A stretch of 64,000 nucleotides of DNA from Paramecium tetraurelia (lineage: Eukaryota > Ciliophora > Oligohymenophorea > Peniculida > Parameciidae): NCBI RefSeq assembly GCF_000165425.1, contig NW_001799044.1, positions 123,205-187,204 on the forward strand. The letters run 5' to 3'. Below the pieces are notes generated by a model. It saw only the letters and a list, made by a program, of their open reading frames with translations, was not told where the DNA came from and did not search any database. The translations under genes and the position numbers were made by a program. Within the stretch, counting starts at the first letter, position 1. Every line of letters begins with the position of its first letter. Shown here in pieces: positions 13,403 through 24,609 of the stretch.

Positions 13403-14620
13403 ATGATTATACTAACTTTTTTAAATATTTGTAGCATTAACTGCATCCTTTTTAGTTTTACTGCAGAATATCAATATGTTCTTATTGAAATTTTTAGTGA
13501 GGGATGGACATATATGAAAATTGAAGTAGCTGAAGAAGAAATTATCCAAAGTTCAGTTTAGAAGAATTATACATAATATTTACAAATGTATTATGAAGTA
13601 GAATAGGGTAAGGAATATAACTTGGACATTTATATGTATCCAGAGAATCTGTATAAAATAAATCAAGTAGAAAAAAGGGATTGCCCTGACAATTGCTCCG
13701 AAAAAGGATTATGCTAAAAGTTAGAATGTTAATGTTTTGAATTGATAGCAGGGTAAGATATGAGAAAAAATATTTCTAGAGATAGATGTTAATATGATAT
13801 TGAGCCTATTTTTGATGAAAGTAAATATAATGTTGAAATGATACCTTATTAAAGTAAAATAATTGCAATTTATTTGCAATAGGATGACATTGTGGATGAT
13901 TAACAGTATTATTATTTCTTAAAATTGAGGTAGATAAGAAATGTCAAGATTGCAATAAGTCCATCTATTAATGCAACAATTTATTTTTTGTTTCCATTTG
14001 AAATACCTTACAAATCATTAAAAAATAATAAACTAGTATTTGATGGGATTATTGGTTAAGAAGGTCAAGAGATAGATTTTTCTGATAAATTTGAATCTTA
14101 TCATCTAAAATCTGCTAATTATTCGTTTGTCTTGATACTTTAAAATCCCTACTCTTTGAACATAAATTTTTCTCTTGGATATGACATGCTGGATAATGAT
14201 AATTAATTTTAAGACTTTATACTAGTAATAATATTGAGCATAGTGTCATTTATAATTTTATTGGTTATTATATATATTGTTAAAAAGCGATGTGAAAATA
14301 TGTAAGAGAAAAAAAATAAAGGTAATTAAAGTCTGAACTCATAAAAGGGATTATTGCATTTAATGGGAATCGTGGATCCAGCAAAAGATTAAGAATGCAT
14401 CATTTGCTTAGACCTTTTAGATTAAAAACCATGTAGGATCACACCGTGTAAACACATTTTACATGAAGCATGTTTAAATTAATGGTTGTAAAAATAATAA
14501 AATTGTCCAATTTGCAGAGAGACATTCCTTGATGATGAAGGATATCCTAAATATGTTAAGACTAGAAATCAGACAACTACATTTTTAAATCATCATATAT
14601 CCTAATATGGAATACAGTGA
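13403..14620 (+). CDS. Secreted/transmembrane RING-H2 finger protein (probable E3 ubiquitin ligase)
   Basis: 405 residues in one uninterrupted frame. The N-terminus MIILTFLNICSINCILF is a signal peptide. An EGF-like cysteine cluster follows near residue 100 (CPDNCSEKGLC, then CQCF), then an ectodomain, a single membrane segment near residue 285 (VIILSIVSFIILLVIIYIV) and a basic stop-transfer KKRCEN. The cytosolic tail carries a C3H2C3 RING: CIICLDLLDQKPC, PCKHILHEAC and CPICRE. This is the PA-TM-RING/GOLIATH-like layout of membrane E3 ligases that act in the endomembrane system; the ectodomain itself is not identified. All eight zinc ligands are present, so activity is plausible. Confidence 0.85.
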
Positions 14621-14980
14621 TAATTTATTTAGAGAACTGAAACTATAAATTTAAACTTTATAAAATTCGATAGGTTATTTCTTAAGTTGATTAATTTTTC
14701 TCAAGAAATAGATTTATAGTTATTGAGCTAAAGATAGAAAATGTGATCAATATCACCTCTAAATTTAAATATTATTATAATACCACAACTTTTTCTGTCT
14801 CTTTTAACATTTTTGTGAACACCTTTATAAAAAAATTTGTAAATGAATTTGGATATGGCATTTCCTAAAATTTGTAAGAAATGTATGGTTTTTTCTTTAT
14901 GATAAGGATTTTCAAAATTCTTTGCCTTATTTTCTCAAACTAAAAACAAAAGGAATTAAAAAAAATTTAAATCTTTTTTA
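14621..14980. other. Intergenic region upstream of RPL12
   Basis: 360 bp of AT-rich DNA between two plus-strand genes. It must hold the RING gene's 3' end and the ribosomal protein promoter, but I see no distinctive motif. Confidence 0.5.
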
Positions 14981-15525
14981 ATGCCTCCCAAAGTTGACCC
15001 AAATGAAGTTAGATTGATTAACATCAAAGTCTTCGGAGGAGAAGGTGGTCCAGCATCCACTCTTGCTCCAAAATTGGGGCCTCTCGGTCTTGTAAATTTA
15101 AGAGCTTATTAATAAGAACCCAAAATAAGTTGGTGATAAAATTATTGCTGAAAGTGGAAAATGGAAGGGTATCAGAGTTATGGTTAACTTGAGATGCTAA
15201 AATAGAAATGCTGATGTTACTGTCATTCCTACCTCAAGTGCATTACTCATTAAAGAAATTGGAGTAATTAAATAATTTATGATTTTAGGGTTATGAGAGA
15301 GATAGAAAGAAGACAAAGAATGTCAAACATAATGGAAACTTAACACTTGAATAAGTCATCAAAGTTGCTAGAGCTGTTGAAGAAAAGTCATTAGCGAAAA
15401 CTTTTACAGGAACGGTCAAATAAGTTTTAGGAACTGCATAATCTTTGGGAGCCACAGTTGATGGATAACCAGTTAAAGCAATCATTGGGAAAATTAATTC
15501 TGGAGAACTTAAAGTTGAAAAATGA
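14981..15525 (+). CDS. RPL12: 60S ribosomal protein L12 (uL11)
   Basis: 164 residues after two 25-nt introns (15092-15116 and 15264-15288), the usual length for eukaryotic L12. It begins [20 protein letters not shown] and contains [12 protein letters not shown], the conserved N-terminal uL11 signature, then [20 protein letters not shown] and LGATVDGQ in the C-terminal rRNA-binding domain. uL11 sits at the base of the ribosomal stalk and binds the GTPase-associated region of large-subunit rRNA. Glutamines are encoded by TAA and TAG in this highly expressed gene, which is direct support for the ciliate code. Confidence 0.98.
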
Positions 15526-15670
15526 AAAATACAATCTATAATACATATAAGTACATTAACTTGTTATTTTCATGTAAAATTCAGAACGTACAATAAATCA
15601 AAGTGTAAAATTCTTAAGTAGCATAGCAACACTATATTTTAACCTTATTCAAATAAAATAATAATAAATA

Positions 15671-16492
15671 ATGAATTCTTAATTCTCATCAAAATTTTTG
15701 AATTTATCTACAGAACTTGACCAATTGAGAGGGACAAATATTTCAGATTAAACCCTGATAATTTAATGACTTTAGAATTCTATAATTGTTTTAGCAAGAG
15801 ATCTTTTGGTAAGTTACTATGTAATGTTTATTAAATTAGAATATAAATTGTTAAAATTCAAATCTAAAACATTTGGAAAATTGCTTAGAAAATTGATTAT
15901 AAGTAATGAAATTTCTCAGTTTATTATTCTCTTTTGATGGAATCTTTTGTATAAAAATTTATATTTCCTCTTCGTTTTAACATCATTTATTATTTTCAGG
16001 CCAATTGAATAAATTTCATTATTTAACAATTTTCTCTACTTTAATGAGAATCTAAGTCCAGGAATGATCAAAATTCTTCAATTTATTTGACACAAATGAA
16101 AATAAGACCAAAACAATTATTCAAATAACACCTAAAAACCAAAAATTTTAGAGAACCTATTGAGATGTTAATTCCCAATACTTATGTGAGAAACAAAATT
16201 AACGTAATATAAATTAATCCTCTTATAAGTATAAGAAGGTAAGAATATTTTAAAGTTAAATTAAACCATTGAGCTTTTATTAATCTTCAATAGTTAACAT
16301 ATAGAATTAAAATATATAATTATCGTAGGAAGATTTTTGAAAATAGTCATTAATCTAGAATAGTTTTAAGGTCAGATATTTTTGAATTTAGCTACAATTA
16401 ATGGCTAAGTGGAAGCGAGGGCAATTTTTTTTTCTACTTTTATAATTCTTCTAAAGAAAAAAGATTTCGAAATTATTAAATTTAAGATTAAA
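15671..16492 (+). pseudogene. Possible decayed coding region, unknown
   Basis: After an ATG at about 15671 (MNSQFSSKFLNLSTELDQL) the same frame stays protein-like but is cut by several in-frame TGA codons up to about 16090; further protein-like stretches in other frames follow (MKIRPKQLFKQHLKTKNF, and NLATINGQVEARAIFF near 16.4 kb). Chance open frames are a real alternative. No homology is recognised. Confidence 0.25.
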
Positions 16493-17064
16493 TCATAATC
16501 CTCTCTTTAACTTAGTTTGTGATTTCCTTAATCTCTTGGAAACTTTCATCTCAAAACTTTCTATCTTGACCTTTTTTAATGATTATAAGAAGCATTATTT
16601 CGATTCAAAACTATCCAAATGCTTTAGGACATCAACAGCAGAATTTAAAATAGTCTCATTAATTGTATTCTCAAATGATAAAAATGGAATCTCTTTGTTC
16701 ATTATGACTATTTCTTATTTAAATTATTATTTAGCCATAATATTCAAATGACTTGTTCTAAAATAATAGCATAAAAATGTACTTTTCATCAATCACTAAT
16801 AAAACCACATTTTTTTTTATTTTGATTTGCTTGTCTCTCTTTTCTTTTTTATATATTCTACCTTCTTTTTTATAAATTCTATATATAGCCTTAATAGTTG
16901 ATAAATTATGGCCTGTAATGTTAGCTATCTGGATTATAAGTTTAAAATACTTGGTTAGCAGAATATGCATTTTCCAAAAACAGTTTGATAACTTATTATC
17001 TTTCATCTGAACTAATAGACTTATATTTTTGCTTTTTTGATTGTTAAAGGCTCAAGCTTATCAT
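16493..17064 (-). CDS. Homeodomain-like helix-turn-helix protein (transposase-N-terminus-like)
   Basis: 177 residues if two introns are removed: 22 nt (GTATTTTAAACTTATAATCCAG) and a 16-nt one near 16.69 kb; the coding length is then divisible by 3. The N-terminal half holds a helix-turn-helix: SSDERQQVIKLFLENAYSA, NQIANITGHNLSTIKAIYRI, then YKKEGRIYKKEKR, basic and DNA-binding in style. This resembles the small HTH domain common in protist transposases and in stand-alone ciliate proteins (pattern ST-K-I-Y-KEGR). No DDE catalytic domain is seen; the rest (ILNSAVDVLKHLDSFESK) is alpha-helical and basic. It could be a domesticated or truncated transposase or a transcription factor. The 16-nt intron is unusually short and lacks the usual GTA start, so an indel is the alternative. 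Confidence 0.6.
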
Positions 17065-17289
17065 ATTATTTAAAATAAGTCAAATAATAAGATTAATTTA
17101 ATGATTATGTATTTAATGAAATTTCTTTTAGTCAAATTAACACATTTTCCTAATTAATTTTGAAATTTATTGAAGTTATGATTAAACTATGGAATAGTTT
17201 ATTCACTTAATTAATCTATCTTGTGAATGAGTAATTTAAAATTTAAAAAATTATAATTGAACATGGAAAAATTTTTTTATCTTTTAATT
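17065..17289. other. AT-rich intergenic DNA
   Basis: Upstream of the minus-strand HTH gene. No gene or clear motif seen; poly-A and poly-T tracts only. Confidence 0.5.
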
Positions 17290-17500
17290 TATCGTGATGT
17301 CATAAGTGGCATGCTTCGGGAATTTTTCCCCTATCCCTTCCCTGGGGCCTGAGGGACAGTGGAAGAGATAGAGAGAGCATGATGACATAGAGAAAATGGA
17401 CGATAAAACAAGGGGAAAGAGAGTGAGATTCAAAATTGAAGGAGCCCCCCCAGACCCGGTCGAGCCTAGCTGCTCGGAGGAAGATGTTGAATTGAATTGA
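17290..17500. ncRNA. GC-rich block, candidate structured non-coding RNA
   Basis: Roughly 190 bp are about half G+C inside DNA that is otherwise about a quarter G+C, with C and G runs unlike any coding gene here. Short perfect hairpins are visible: TCCCT/AGGGA at 17339-17343 and 17352-17356, and CGAGC/GCTCG at 17461-17476. GC-rich islands in AT-rich genomes are a classic sign of structural RNA. I could not match it to SRP RNA, RNase P/MRP, U1-U6 or U3 from memory, and the strand is undecided: minus has T5 just past 17280, plus has T5 at about 17597. A stretch of foreign DNA is the other possibility. A standard-code frame on the minus strand here is not credible as protein. Confidence 0.4.
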
Positions 17501-18911
17501 ATTGAACATGTATCCAAAGATGAAATAAGGATAATAAAGTTCATTATGATAAAAAACAAAATCATCATCTTAAATCTCATTTGGAAAGCAATCACTTTTT
17601 AAAGCACTACTATTATTATAATATTTTATAGAATAGATTGAATCTATTGATCTCAAGAAAAATGGCAATAAAGTATTATTAAATTTTAACTTTCTTAATT
17701 TTTATCTATTATAATTATCTTATGACCAAAATGTGATATCTAAAGCAACATAGTAATTAGAATCATCAAATCATAAAAAACCATAATTGCAAAATTAAGA
17801 ACACTTAATCAAGCTAAAACCCAGAGACAAATTTAGATCCTCTAAATACACAGAAATAATTTTGTATAATACAATAAATATTGAAGAAAAGATCATATTA
17901 CCATATAACAAATCAATCCAAAACAGTTACAAGTCAAATTTATGGTACATGTTTTAATTGGTTAATAACGGGATAATTATGGGAGTAATCTATTAATTAT
18001 AATAAGGAATAAGGGTTGGATCAAATTGCTTTTGGGACAATGACACCAAAAAGTGTGTTTCAGAAGTCTTTTTAAACGATTCATTATTGTATTTGGAAAC
18101 AGTTGATGCTCTCTGCCTTTATTGACTTTTTTTAAGATAAGCTGTATTTAAATATATATTTTAATAGATTAAATCAGAAATAGTTGGTCTTTATATATAT
18201 ATAGTTGTGGATATAACTAATTGAAATTAAGTACCTCTCATTTAATAAAATTTAGTCCTAACACAGATATGATTGAGTATTTTGAAATTGAAGAACAAAA
18301 ATCCTATTAAAAATTAAAGAGAAAGTTTGTAAAATTGAATCTAGTATCCTATTTCATCTAAAATAATAATCAAACATACAAAATCCACCCTTTTGTAGAT
18401 GTAAATTTAAATAATTATTTCTGATTATCAGAGTATCTATAATTTGATAATTTAATATAAATACAAAAATTTTAGAGAATTAAGTATGAAATTTTAATTA
18501 TAATAACACAAAATGAAAAAAGATTATGTTATCTTAGAATGATAGAAATCAAAATAAACTTTTAATTTAGAAATTAATTTCCCCAATAAAAATTAGATTG
18601 ATGAAGTTTTATACTAAAAGAAAAAGTATAAAATATTTAGTAAATAAAAACAGTTATTTGTTTTTAATGAGATTTTAAATAAATCTAACATGAAAAATAA
18701 AAAATTCTGATTGCTCATAATGATAAAATTCCATTTCATAATTTAATAAAAACTTGGAATAATTATAGACATAATAGAATATTAGATAATGAGCCTTCAA
18801 ATTGAACAGAAATACCCCTTTTCGGTCAACAAATAATTAATTCTAAGATGAACATTATATTGTAGAATAATGAATATTATCTTAACCCAAGTAGTATAAT
18901 GATGAAATGAT
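17501..18911. other. Long AT-rich intergenic region
   Basis: No gene is supported. Two short open stretches exist: SNCFWDNDTKKCVSEVF near 18.05 kb, which resembles a cysteine repeat of surface proteins, and a 50-codon frame starting MIEYFEIEEQKSY near 18.27 kb. Both are within chance length. The region starts with GAATT repeats at the edge of the GC-rich block. Confidence 0.4.
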
Positions 18912-19694
18912 TCATTTTACATAACTTTCCAACTCTTCTTTGGCAAAACCAATGTTCTCTTCGATTTTTTTATTTTTTAAGAGCAATAAATCAATCTGTT
19001 CTTTAATTTTTTATATCTTGTCTTCCTTTTTAGCTAGTCTCATCTCTAAATCCTCCTGGACTTTATTTTATTCTTCAACATATCGAGTAAACTCTTTTTG
19101 TTAAACTTCATACTTAATATAATATTTATAAAATACATCCATTTATGTAACTTTAATTTGTTTTCTCAAATAATCGATTTCGTCCTACAATATTTTTAGA
19201 TCACCATCCTAAAAGCTAATGTCACCTTCTTTGATTTTTTCTCTCATAGAGTCAATTTTATTTTTAATTGATAGCATTTTCACTTCTTTATTTACATTAT
19301 TAGAATAAACTTTCTCATATTAAACAGATACTGGTAAGTAATCATTCAAAGCCTTCTCATAATCTTCTTTCATTTTCTTAACACAATTTTCACAAAATCC
19401 ACTTAAAAATGAGATATAGAATTACTTAAACTTGGCTGCATCTCCACATTAACACACAGTTTTGTAAAGTTCTCTGACTTTATCCATTCCACTTGGCAAT
19501 TATTTAATCTTAAAGGATGCTTATGTTGAATCAGAGTCAAAGGTTTCTTACTCATTTGCTATATCTTAAACTTTAATATATGTTTCTTCCTTTTATGCTA
19601 TTACTTTTCTATTTCTCACTATCTTCGTTGTTAATTTAGCATTCTCTGCTTATAATCTGGTAATCTCCTTTCTAACACTCTCTAAATCTGTCAT
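18912..19694 (-). CDS. Coiled-coil protein with a small cysteine cluster
   Basis: 260 residues in one uninterrupted frame from ATG 19694 to TGA 18912. The N-terminal 50 residues (MTDLESVRKEITRLQAENAK) and the C-terminal 150 (DEIDYLRKQIKVTQ, QEDLEMRLAKKEDKIQKIKE) are strong heptad-type coiled coil rich in Gln, Lys and Glu. Between them VCQCGDAAKFKQF and FCENCVKKMK form a CxC...CxxC cluster that could bind one zinc ion. No family is recognised; such proteins are common in cilia, basal bodies and cortical cytoskeleton of ciliates. Coding status is strong because of the length and composition. Confidence 0.8.
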
Positions 19695-20557
19695 AATAAT
19701 TAAAAAAAAAAATATAAAAATTATAACATAAATTGTGATTAAAGAAAACTAATCATAATAAATCAGTGATAGGGACACTCTGTTTTAAAATTAGAAATGT
19801 TTTTTGGATTTTGATATTTATTTTTTTAACATGAATATAAACAATTGTAAATTTTAATGTTTTTCTCCTCCACCAACCTTTGAAGGCTTTCAAGGCTAAT
19901 TAAATTGGATTTAAATCAAAATTAAACTAAACATATCTTCTATAGATAAATAGGATTGAAAAAATTCTTGTCAGCATTTTTAGAATATTTTTGATCTTAA
20001 GACAATTTTTGTAATTTAAACATACAACCTAAAGTAAGATTTGCATAATATTATTTTAAAAACTTTCTAAATTTAAGATAGTATTGAAAAATTTGATATC
20101 ACCGTCTAAATAACAGGAATAGATTGAGTCTACTAACAAATGGAATTAGGGAACAACAATTAAAAGTTCTAAATTTAAGGGGAAATTTTGAAAATCAGGA
20201 TTAGGATAAAAGATAAACTGTGATATTTGTTAAAATTGAAAATTTATTATATATTGGATATCAAGATTGGATTGATTATGCACAGATAAATGTTTGTTAA
20301 AGGTTTCTTGAATCATTTTGAGTTCAATGATATTCTTTTACTAGTTCAAATATACCCTTTTGAATTGTTACTAAATAATATCTTTAGTTTTAAAATGATG
20401 TTATGATGGTATTCGGAACATATTAGGCAGAAGTGGTTTTTAAGACTTTATCGTTTCAAAAATTGAAGATTTAATATTGAAAAAATGGCATAGAAATATT
20501 AGCCATCAATAATAATAAAAAAAAGGAGAAAGAATTAATTAAAATATAAAATTGATT
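19695..20557. other. AT-rich intergenic DNA
   Basis: 860 bp between two minus-strand genes. A few 30-60 codon frames only, none with recognisable sequence. Confidence 0.5.
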
Positions 20558-21424
20558 TCATAACCCATAGTAAATAATTAATTAATTAATTTGCTCATTG
20601 ATGAGCATCATCTCAACTTCTATAGGTTTGAGTTCTAATCTAAGTTTGTCAGTGACATCCTTGAAGATACTGACCAGTTATTATATATCAATGTTTTTTG
20701 GTAATTAAAGAACTATTTTATTGGTCATCTGCAGTCCTTTTGTCAATAGATCTTCTAGAGACGGTTTCATGCTATTAAGATCATATGGTTGATGTGAATA
20801 GTTCAAACCACCCCTAAATTTAATGGAGATAATACCAAGGTGGACACATTATGAGAATGAAATCTTAATTGGTATGAGTGTACTCAAGAAAATTCATTTA
20901 AATAACAGTTGCTATGGACTCATACACTTACAAATTATTTGTAATGTTATTGATCTTTCTAAGTTTATAAAATATTTAATTTTACATGGGATCAATATCT
21001 ATACAAATAACTGATTTAAAACATTTCGCCAATTGAATAAGCCAGACCACCAGAACCACAAAACCCATCTATCACATCAGAACCTGGAGAACTGGTTTTT
21101 AATTTATTTGCAATATGGATGCTCATCTCCTTAATTCATTATACAAATCTCTACCTCTGGTATCACAGAATACCAAGATTCCTCATCTAATTATATGCCC
21201 TCATTGAATTTTTTAAAGAGAAAGAAGCGCTTGCGATAGAACTTTTAAATATATTTTGGTATGTCTATTGATATTCCTGGATGTAATTAGCAAGTGAAGT
21301 TCTTTTTTGTGATCTTCAGCTTCAAACTATCCAGAGCAAAGAACTCATTCTAAGGATATCCCAAAATGGATAATTTGCGATGCACTAGCTTCTAAGTCTC
21401 AATCATTTTATTATTATATATCAT
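20558..21424 (-). CDS. TGS1: TGS1-like trimethylguanosine synthase (RNA cap hypermethylase), with a one-base frameshift
   Basis: TGS1 converts the m7G cap of snRNA/snoRNA to the 2,2,7-trimethyl form using S-adenosylmethionine. Features in order: DEESWYSVIPE before the methyltransferase core; the SAM-binding motif VIDGFCGSGGLAYSIG; motif CIDIDP; and the catalytic motif CPPWGG, which appears only after splicing a 22-nt intron (20814-20835); then GGLNYSHQPYDLN. Another intron is 21130-21154 (25 nt). After both introns are removed the length is one base over a multiple of 3: the frame shifts between GGLAYSIG and KSVICIDIDP, at a T-run/GCGAAA stretch near 21018-21040. This is either a recent mutation that kills the gene or a sequence error. 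All other core motifs are intact. The start is the first of two in-frame ATGs (21424 or 21406). Confidence 0.85.
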
Positions 21425-21484
21425 TTTATAATAATTGCACCCCCCCCCTACAATATTATTTTAACCAAAATTTTCCTACACATG

Positions 21485-21667
21485 TCATTTCTTACACAAA
21501 TTTAGATCTTTAAAGTTTGGATTCCAACCAAGGAATCCATCTGGCTAATACATTATCGATGCACAACAACCATCTAAATAAATTATAACAAAAAAAATAT
21601 CAATTTCTTACATTTTCTAAAGATCTGGAGTCTATAGTTCTTATGTAAAAGATAATTTCAAAACCAT
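21485..21667 (-). CDS. Small open reading frame, unknown
   Basis: 60 codons starting MVLKLSFTQELQTPDL and containing IYLDGCCASIMYQPDG and FLGWNPNFKDLNLCKK. The sequence has protein-like composition with four cysteines and is flanked by very AT-rich DNA. Length alone is not significant in a one-stop code. It may be the last exon of a broken gene; not recognised. Confidence 0.3.
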
Positions 21668-22259
21668 ACTAATAGTATGTTTCTTCTGGTAAAGCTAAAA
21701 AGAGAATTTAATCTTATAATGTTTTAAAAATAATCTGATATTCAATGAACTTCAACCTAAACATCAAATTAAAATCATATTAAATTTTTGTAATGAGATA
21801 AAACTGTGTTCCAAATTTATATCAATTTATTTAAACTCTGTTTTTTAGAAAGATCATATAAATTACAACCATTAATCAATAGAATAGCAGATCATACTTG
21901 TTAATTCAACATAAAAAATTACAAGAAAAATGAATTATTAGAGTAGATTGCCTACCGTATCTATGAATATCTCGTATTTAATTATTTTAGAAATAGCAAT
22001 AATAATTATCACTCTATAAAGTAAAATATAAAAGTTAATTCAAAATAGAATTAACATAGATTTACGGATAACTACGGATTGGGAAATAAAGATACTGAAT
22101 TATATCATTCACCTTAATTGATTGGATATGAAATCTTTGTTAAAAAGAAAAAAAAGGCAAATAAATACATCCCTAAAATAAAACATTAATAACGACAAAG
22201 GTGAAATAAAATTAAAAGTATAATCAAATAATTTTTATCTCAAAAATAAAAATTTTGAT
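21668..22259. other. AT-rich intergenic DNA
   Basis: Nothing gene-like seen; very low GC with oligo-A and oligo-T tracts. Confidence 0.5.
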
Positions 22260-22520
22260 TCATTTGGTTTTTTCAACAATTGAAATAACAAAACAAGCAA
22301 ATCTTAAGAATCCTTCCACATAATAAACAGAAGGATCATTAATATAATTGCTTTCAAATAAGGTTTACTAAATTTCTTGATTTTATGAAATGGTAGAACT
22401 TAATCCAATTTGTTGTTATAGGTGATATACATCAAAACAAAGAATAATCAAGATTGAATAACAAAATACCTGTATATTATCTTTAAGCACTATTATGCAA
22501 ACTATTATTGCCACTGCCAT
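22260..22520 (-). CDS. Possible small membrane protein
   Basis: An 86-codon frame from ATG 22520 (MAVAIIVCIIVLKDN) with two hydrophobic stretches (the second FCYSILIILCFDVYHL) and a C-terminal part QTLFESNYINDPSVYYVEGF that looks like real protein. The frame continues upstream of this ATG with cysteines (DCRYQKERCKVLEIECIEAC) as far as an in-frame TGA at 22581-22583, so the true N-terminus may lie in an upstream exon or the gene may be broken. No family recognised. Confidence 0.4.
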
Positions 22521-22756
22521 ACAAGCTTCAATGCACTCTATTTCTAATACTTTACATCTTTCTTTTTAATAACGACAGTCTCATTTGTGATCTGGGTCTG
22601 CTTAAATATAATAGGGTAAGAGTCAGAATTAATGGTACTTCTTGTTAGTTGAATTTTTAAATTGTTTTAATTCAAAAAAAATGTCCAATATTTGTTATAA
22701 TATATAAATTATTTCTGTTAATTGTAATTAATTGGTAAAATGGAAAATTAGATATT

Positions 22757-24469
22757 TCAGTACTTCTTTTTAATTTTAGGTAATTATTGATGTTCCTCTA
22801 TAATTTTCATTAAAGCTGTTGGTCTTTCAGCACTTGGTTGAATAGATAAATCTTTTTTCTAAGTTTCATGTTGTGATCTTTTCAGATAACTACTAGAGTT
22901 TCTCTCATTAGAGGAATTTTTTCTTAAAATATACTCCTCCCCTTATTTTTAAATTCCACTAATTATTGGTAACTTTTAAGAATAATGCTATTTATTTAGA
23001 GATTGGATAACATCTTTCGCATAATAGTTAGAATTGATTTATATTTGATGGTCTAGTCTATCCTTAGAAGCGCATTTACTAGAGATTCTATTTAATAATT
23101 TACGATTGTTAATTGGATTCATATCTCTCGTGTTTTTCATGAGTAGAATTGGATACTCGCAATCTTCGGTCAATTGGTTGGATATTTTCTTAGATTGCCT
23201 ATTTTTAAATGGATTTATTTAAATTGTGATTGACATTTGAAGTTTTTTCATCTTCCTTTTAGTCCAATTGAGTAATTTGTTTCATCAATTGATGTAAAGC
23301 TTCATTAGGTTGATTTACAGAGATGGAATCATTAGTATCCTAAGATCTTATTCTATTAGATTGGTCTTTCCTCTTGATATGATTGGAATTGTGTTAATTC
23401 AAATAATTGCTCCCAGGTAATTAACAATTTAAATTTATGAGTTCTGATTTATTTGTTTATAAGCCTTTTCTAGTAATAGGCCATTTGATGGTCTTTAACA
23501 AATCATCCTCGATTTCATCATTAATCAAAGGAATCCCATATAGTTTGGCTTTCTTCTAAATGAAAGAGAATTGTAGTAATTTATCTAGATAATCACTTTA
23601 TGAGTACCAGAATCAGGACGATTTGAAGGTTGAACTTGCATCATGCTTTTGATCAATTAAACTAATTCTTAGGAGTAGATAACAGGGATTGGTTAATATT
23701 GTCCTCTTAGAACAGATTTATATAGACTATCCATATCTTTGGCTCTAAAGGGTCTAATTTAGAATGTGGGAATAAGAATACGGTTTCAAGGCACACATTT
23801 CATATATGACACACCCCAAGGACCAGAGATCTGCCTTATGATCGTAAGGTTTGTCTTACCAAACCTCTGGACTGGCATAATAGGGAGTACCAGTTTATGT
23901 ATAGACAAGTCCATTCTTAGCCAATTTGGAAACATTAAAATCTCCTAGTTTTACATGATCATTGTCGTATAAGAAGATATTTGCACACTTCAAATCTCTA
24001 TGCAATATTTTTTTATGATGCAATGCTCGCAAACCTTATAACACCTATATTGCCGCTTACCATATCTATTACTCTGGAATCATCTATTGTTTTTTCACAT
24101 ATCTTTAAATCTTTTGTAACAGATCTCCTCCCTCAGCATACTCCATTATTATACTTTATTACAACAACTGCCATACCATAAATTATTATCTTCAATAAAG
24201 CATTCTTTATATGAAACTACATTCTCATGATGAATAGATGCTATAAACCGAACTTCATTCAATGCGTTCTGTTTCTCTCTATCTCCAATATCAATCAATT
24301 TCACCTATTCCTGTAAATCACTCCAATTACTTTCTTCAAAGCATATAATTTCCCATCAGACTTTCTCTACACTTTATACACTTATGAATAAGCTCCAGAG
24401 CCTAAAATATCAAGAATCCACATTACCTAATTTGTTTAGGATCTCGAAATTTTATAGTTTACTTTCCAT
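22757..24469 (-). CDS. NEK (NIMA-related) serine/threonine protein kinase
   Basis: 523 residues after six introns of 20-28 nt; the spliced length is divisible by 3. Kinase domain at residues 1 to about 270: GSGAYSQVYKVQRKSDG (glycine loop), YALKK (catalytic Lys), [20 protein letters not shown] (NEK signature before the hinge), [29 protein letters not shown] in place of DFG, and [12 protein letters not shown] (activation segment). Catalytic Lys, Glu, HRD Asp and Asn are present; the metal-binding DFG reads DFN, a change to check. The C-terminal 250 residues are Gln/Asn-rich and low complexity. Ciliate NEKs are numerous and control cilium length, basal bodies and division. The gene stands divergent from the HYPK-like gene, 140 bp away. 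Confidence 0.93.
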
Positions 24470-24609
24470 TAATTATATTAAATTATCAATTAATTCTTAT
24501 AATCAAAAAACCAATTGACTTTTTTTATTTCACCTCTCATCTGTTCATAACCCTATTCACTAAAAAGATCGTATTTAACAAATTATATTAAATTTGTTAT
24601 TAAAATTTA

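Noticed and set aside
17284-17595. 103-codon standard-code frame on the minus strand over the GC-rich block
   Set aside because: Composition is driven by the GC-rich sequence, two overlapping frames are open equally well, and there is no ciliate codon character (no TAA/TAG glutamine).
21439-21451. Poly-C run as a telomere or transposon end
   Set aside because: Single run of C without CCCCAA or CCCAAA repeats; likely just a homopolymer upstream of TGS1.
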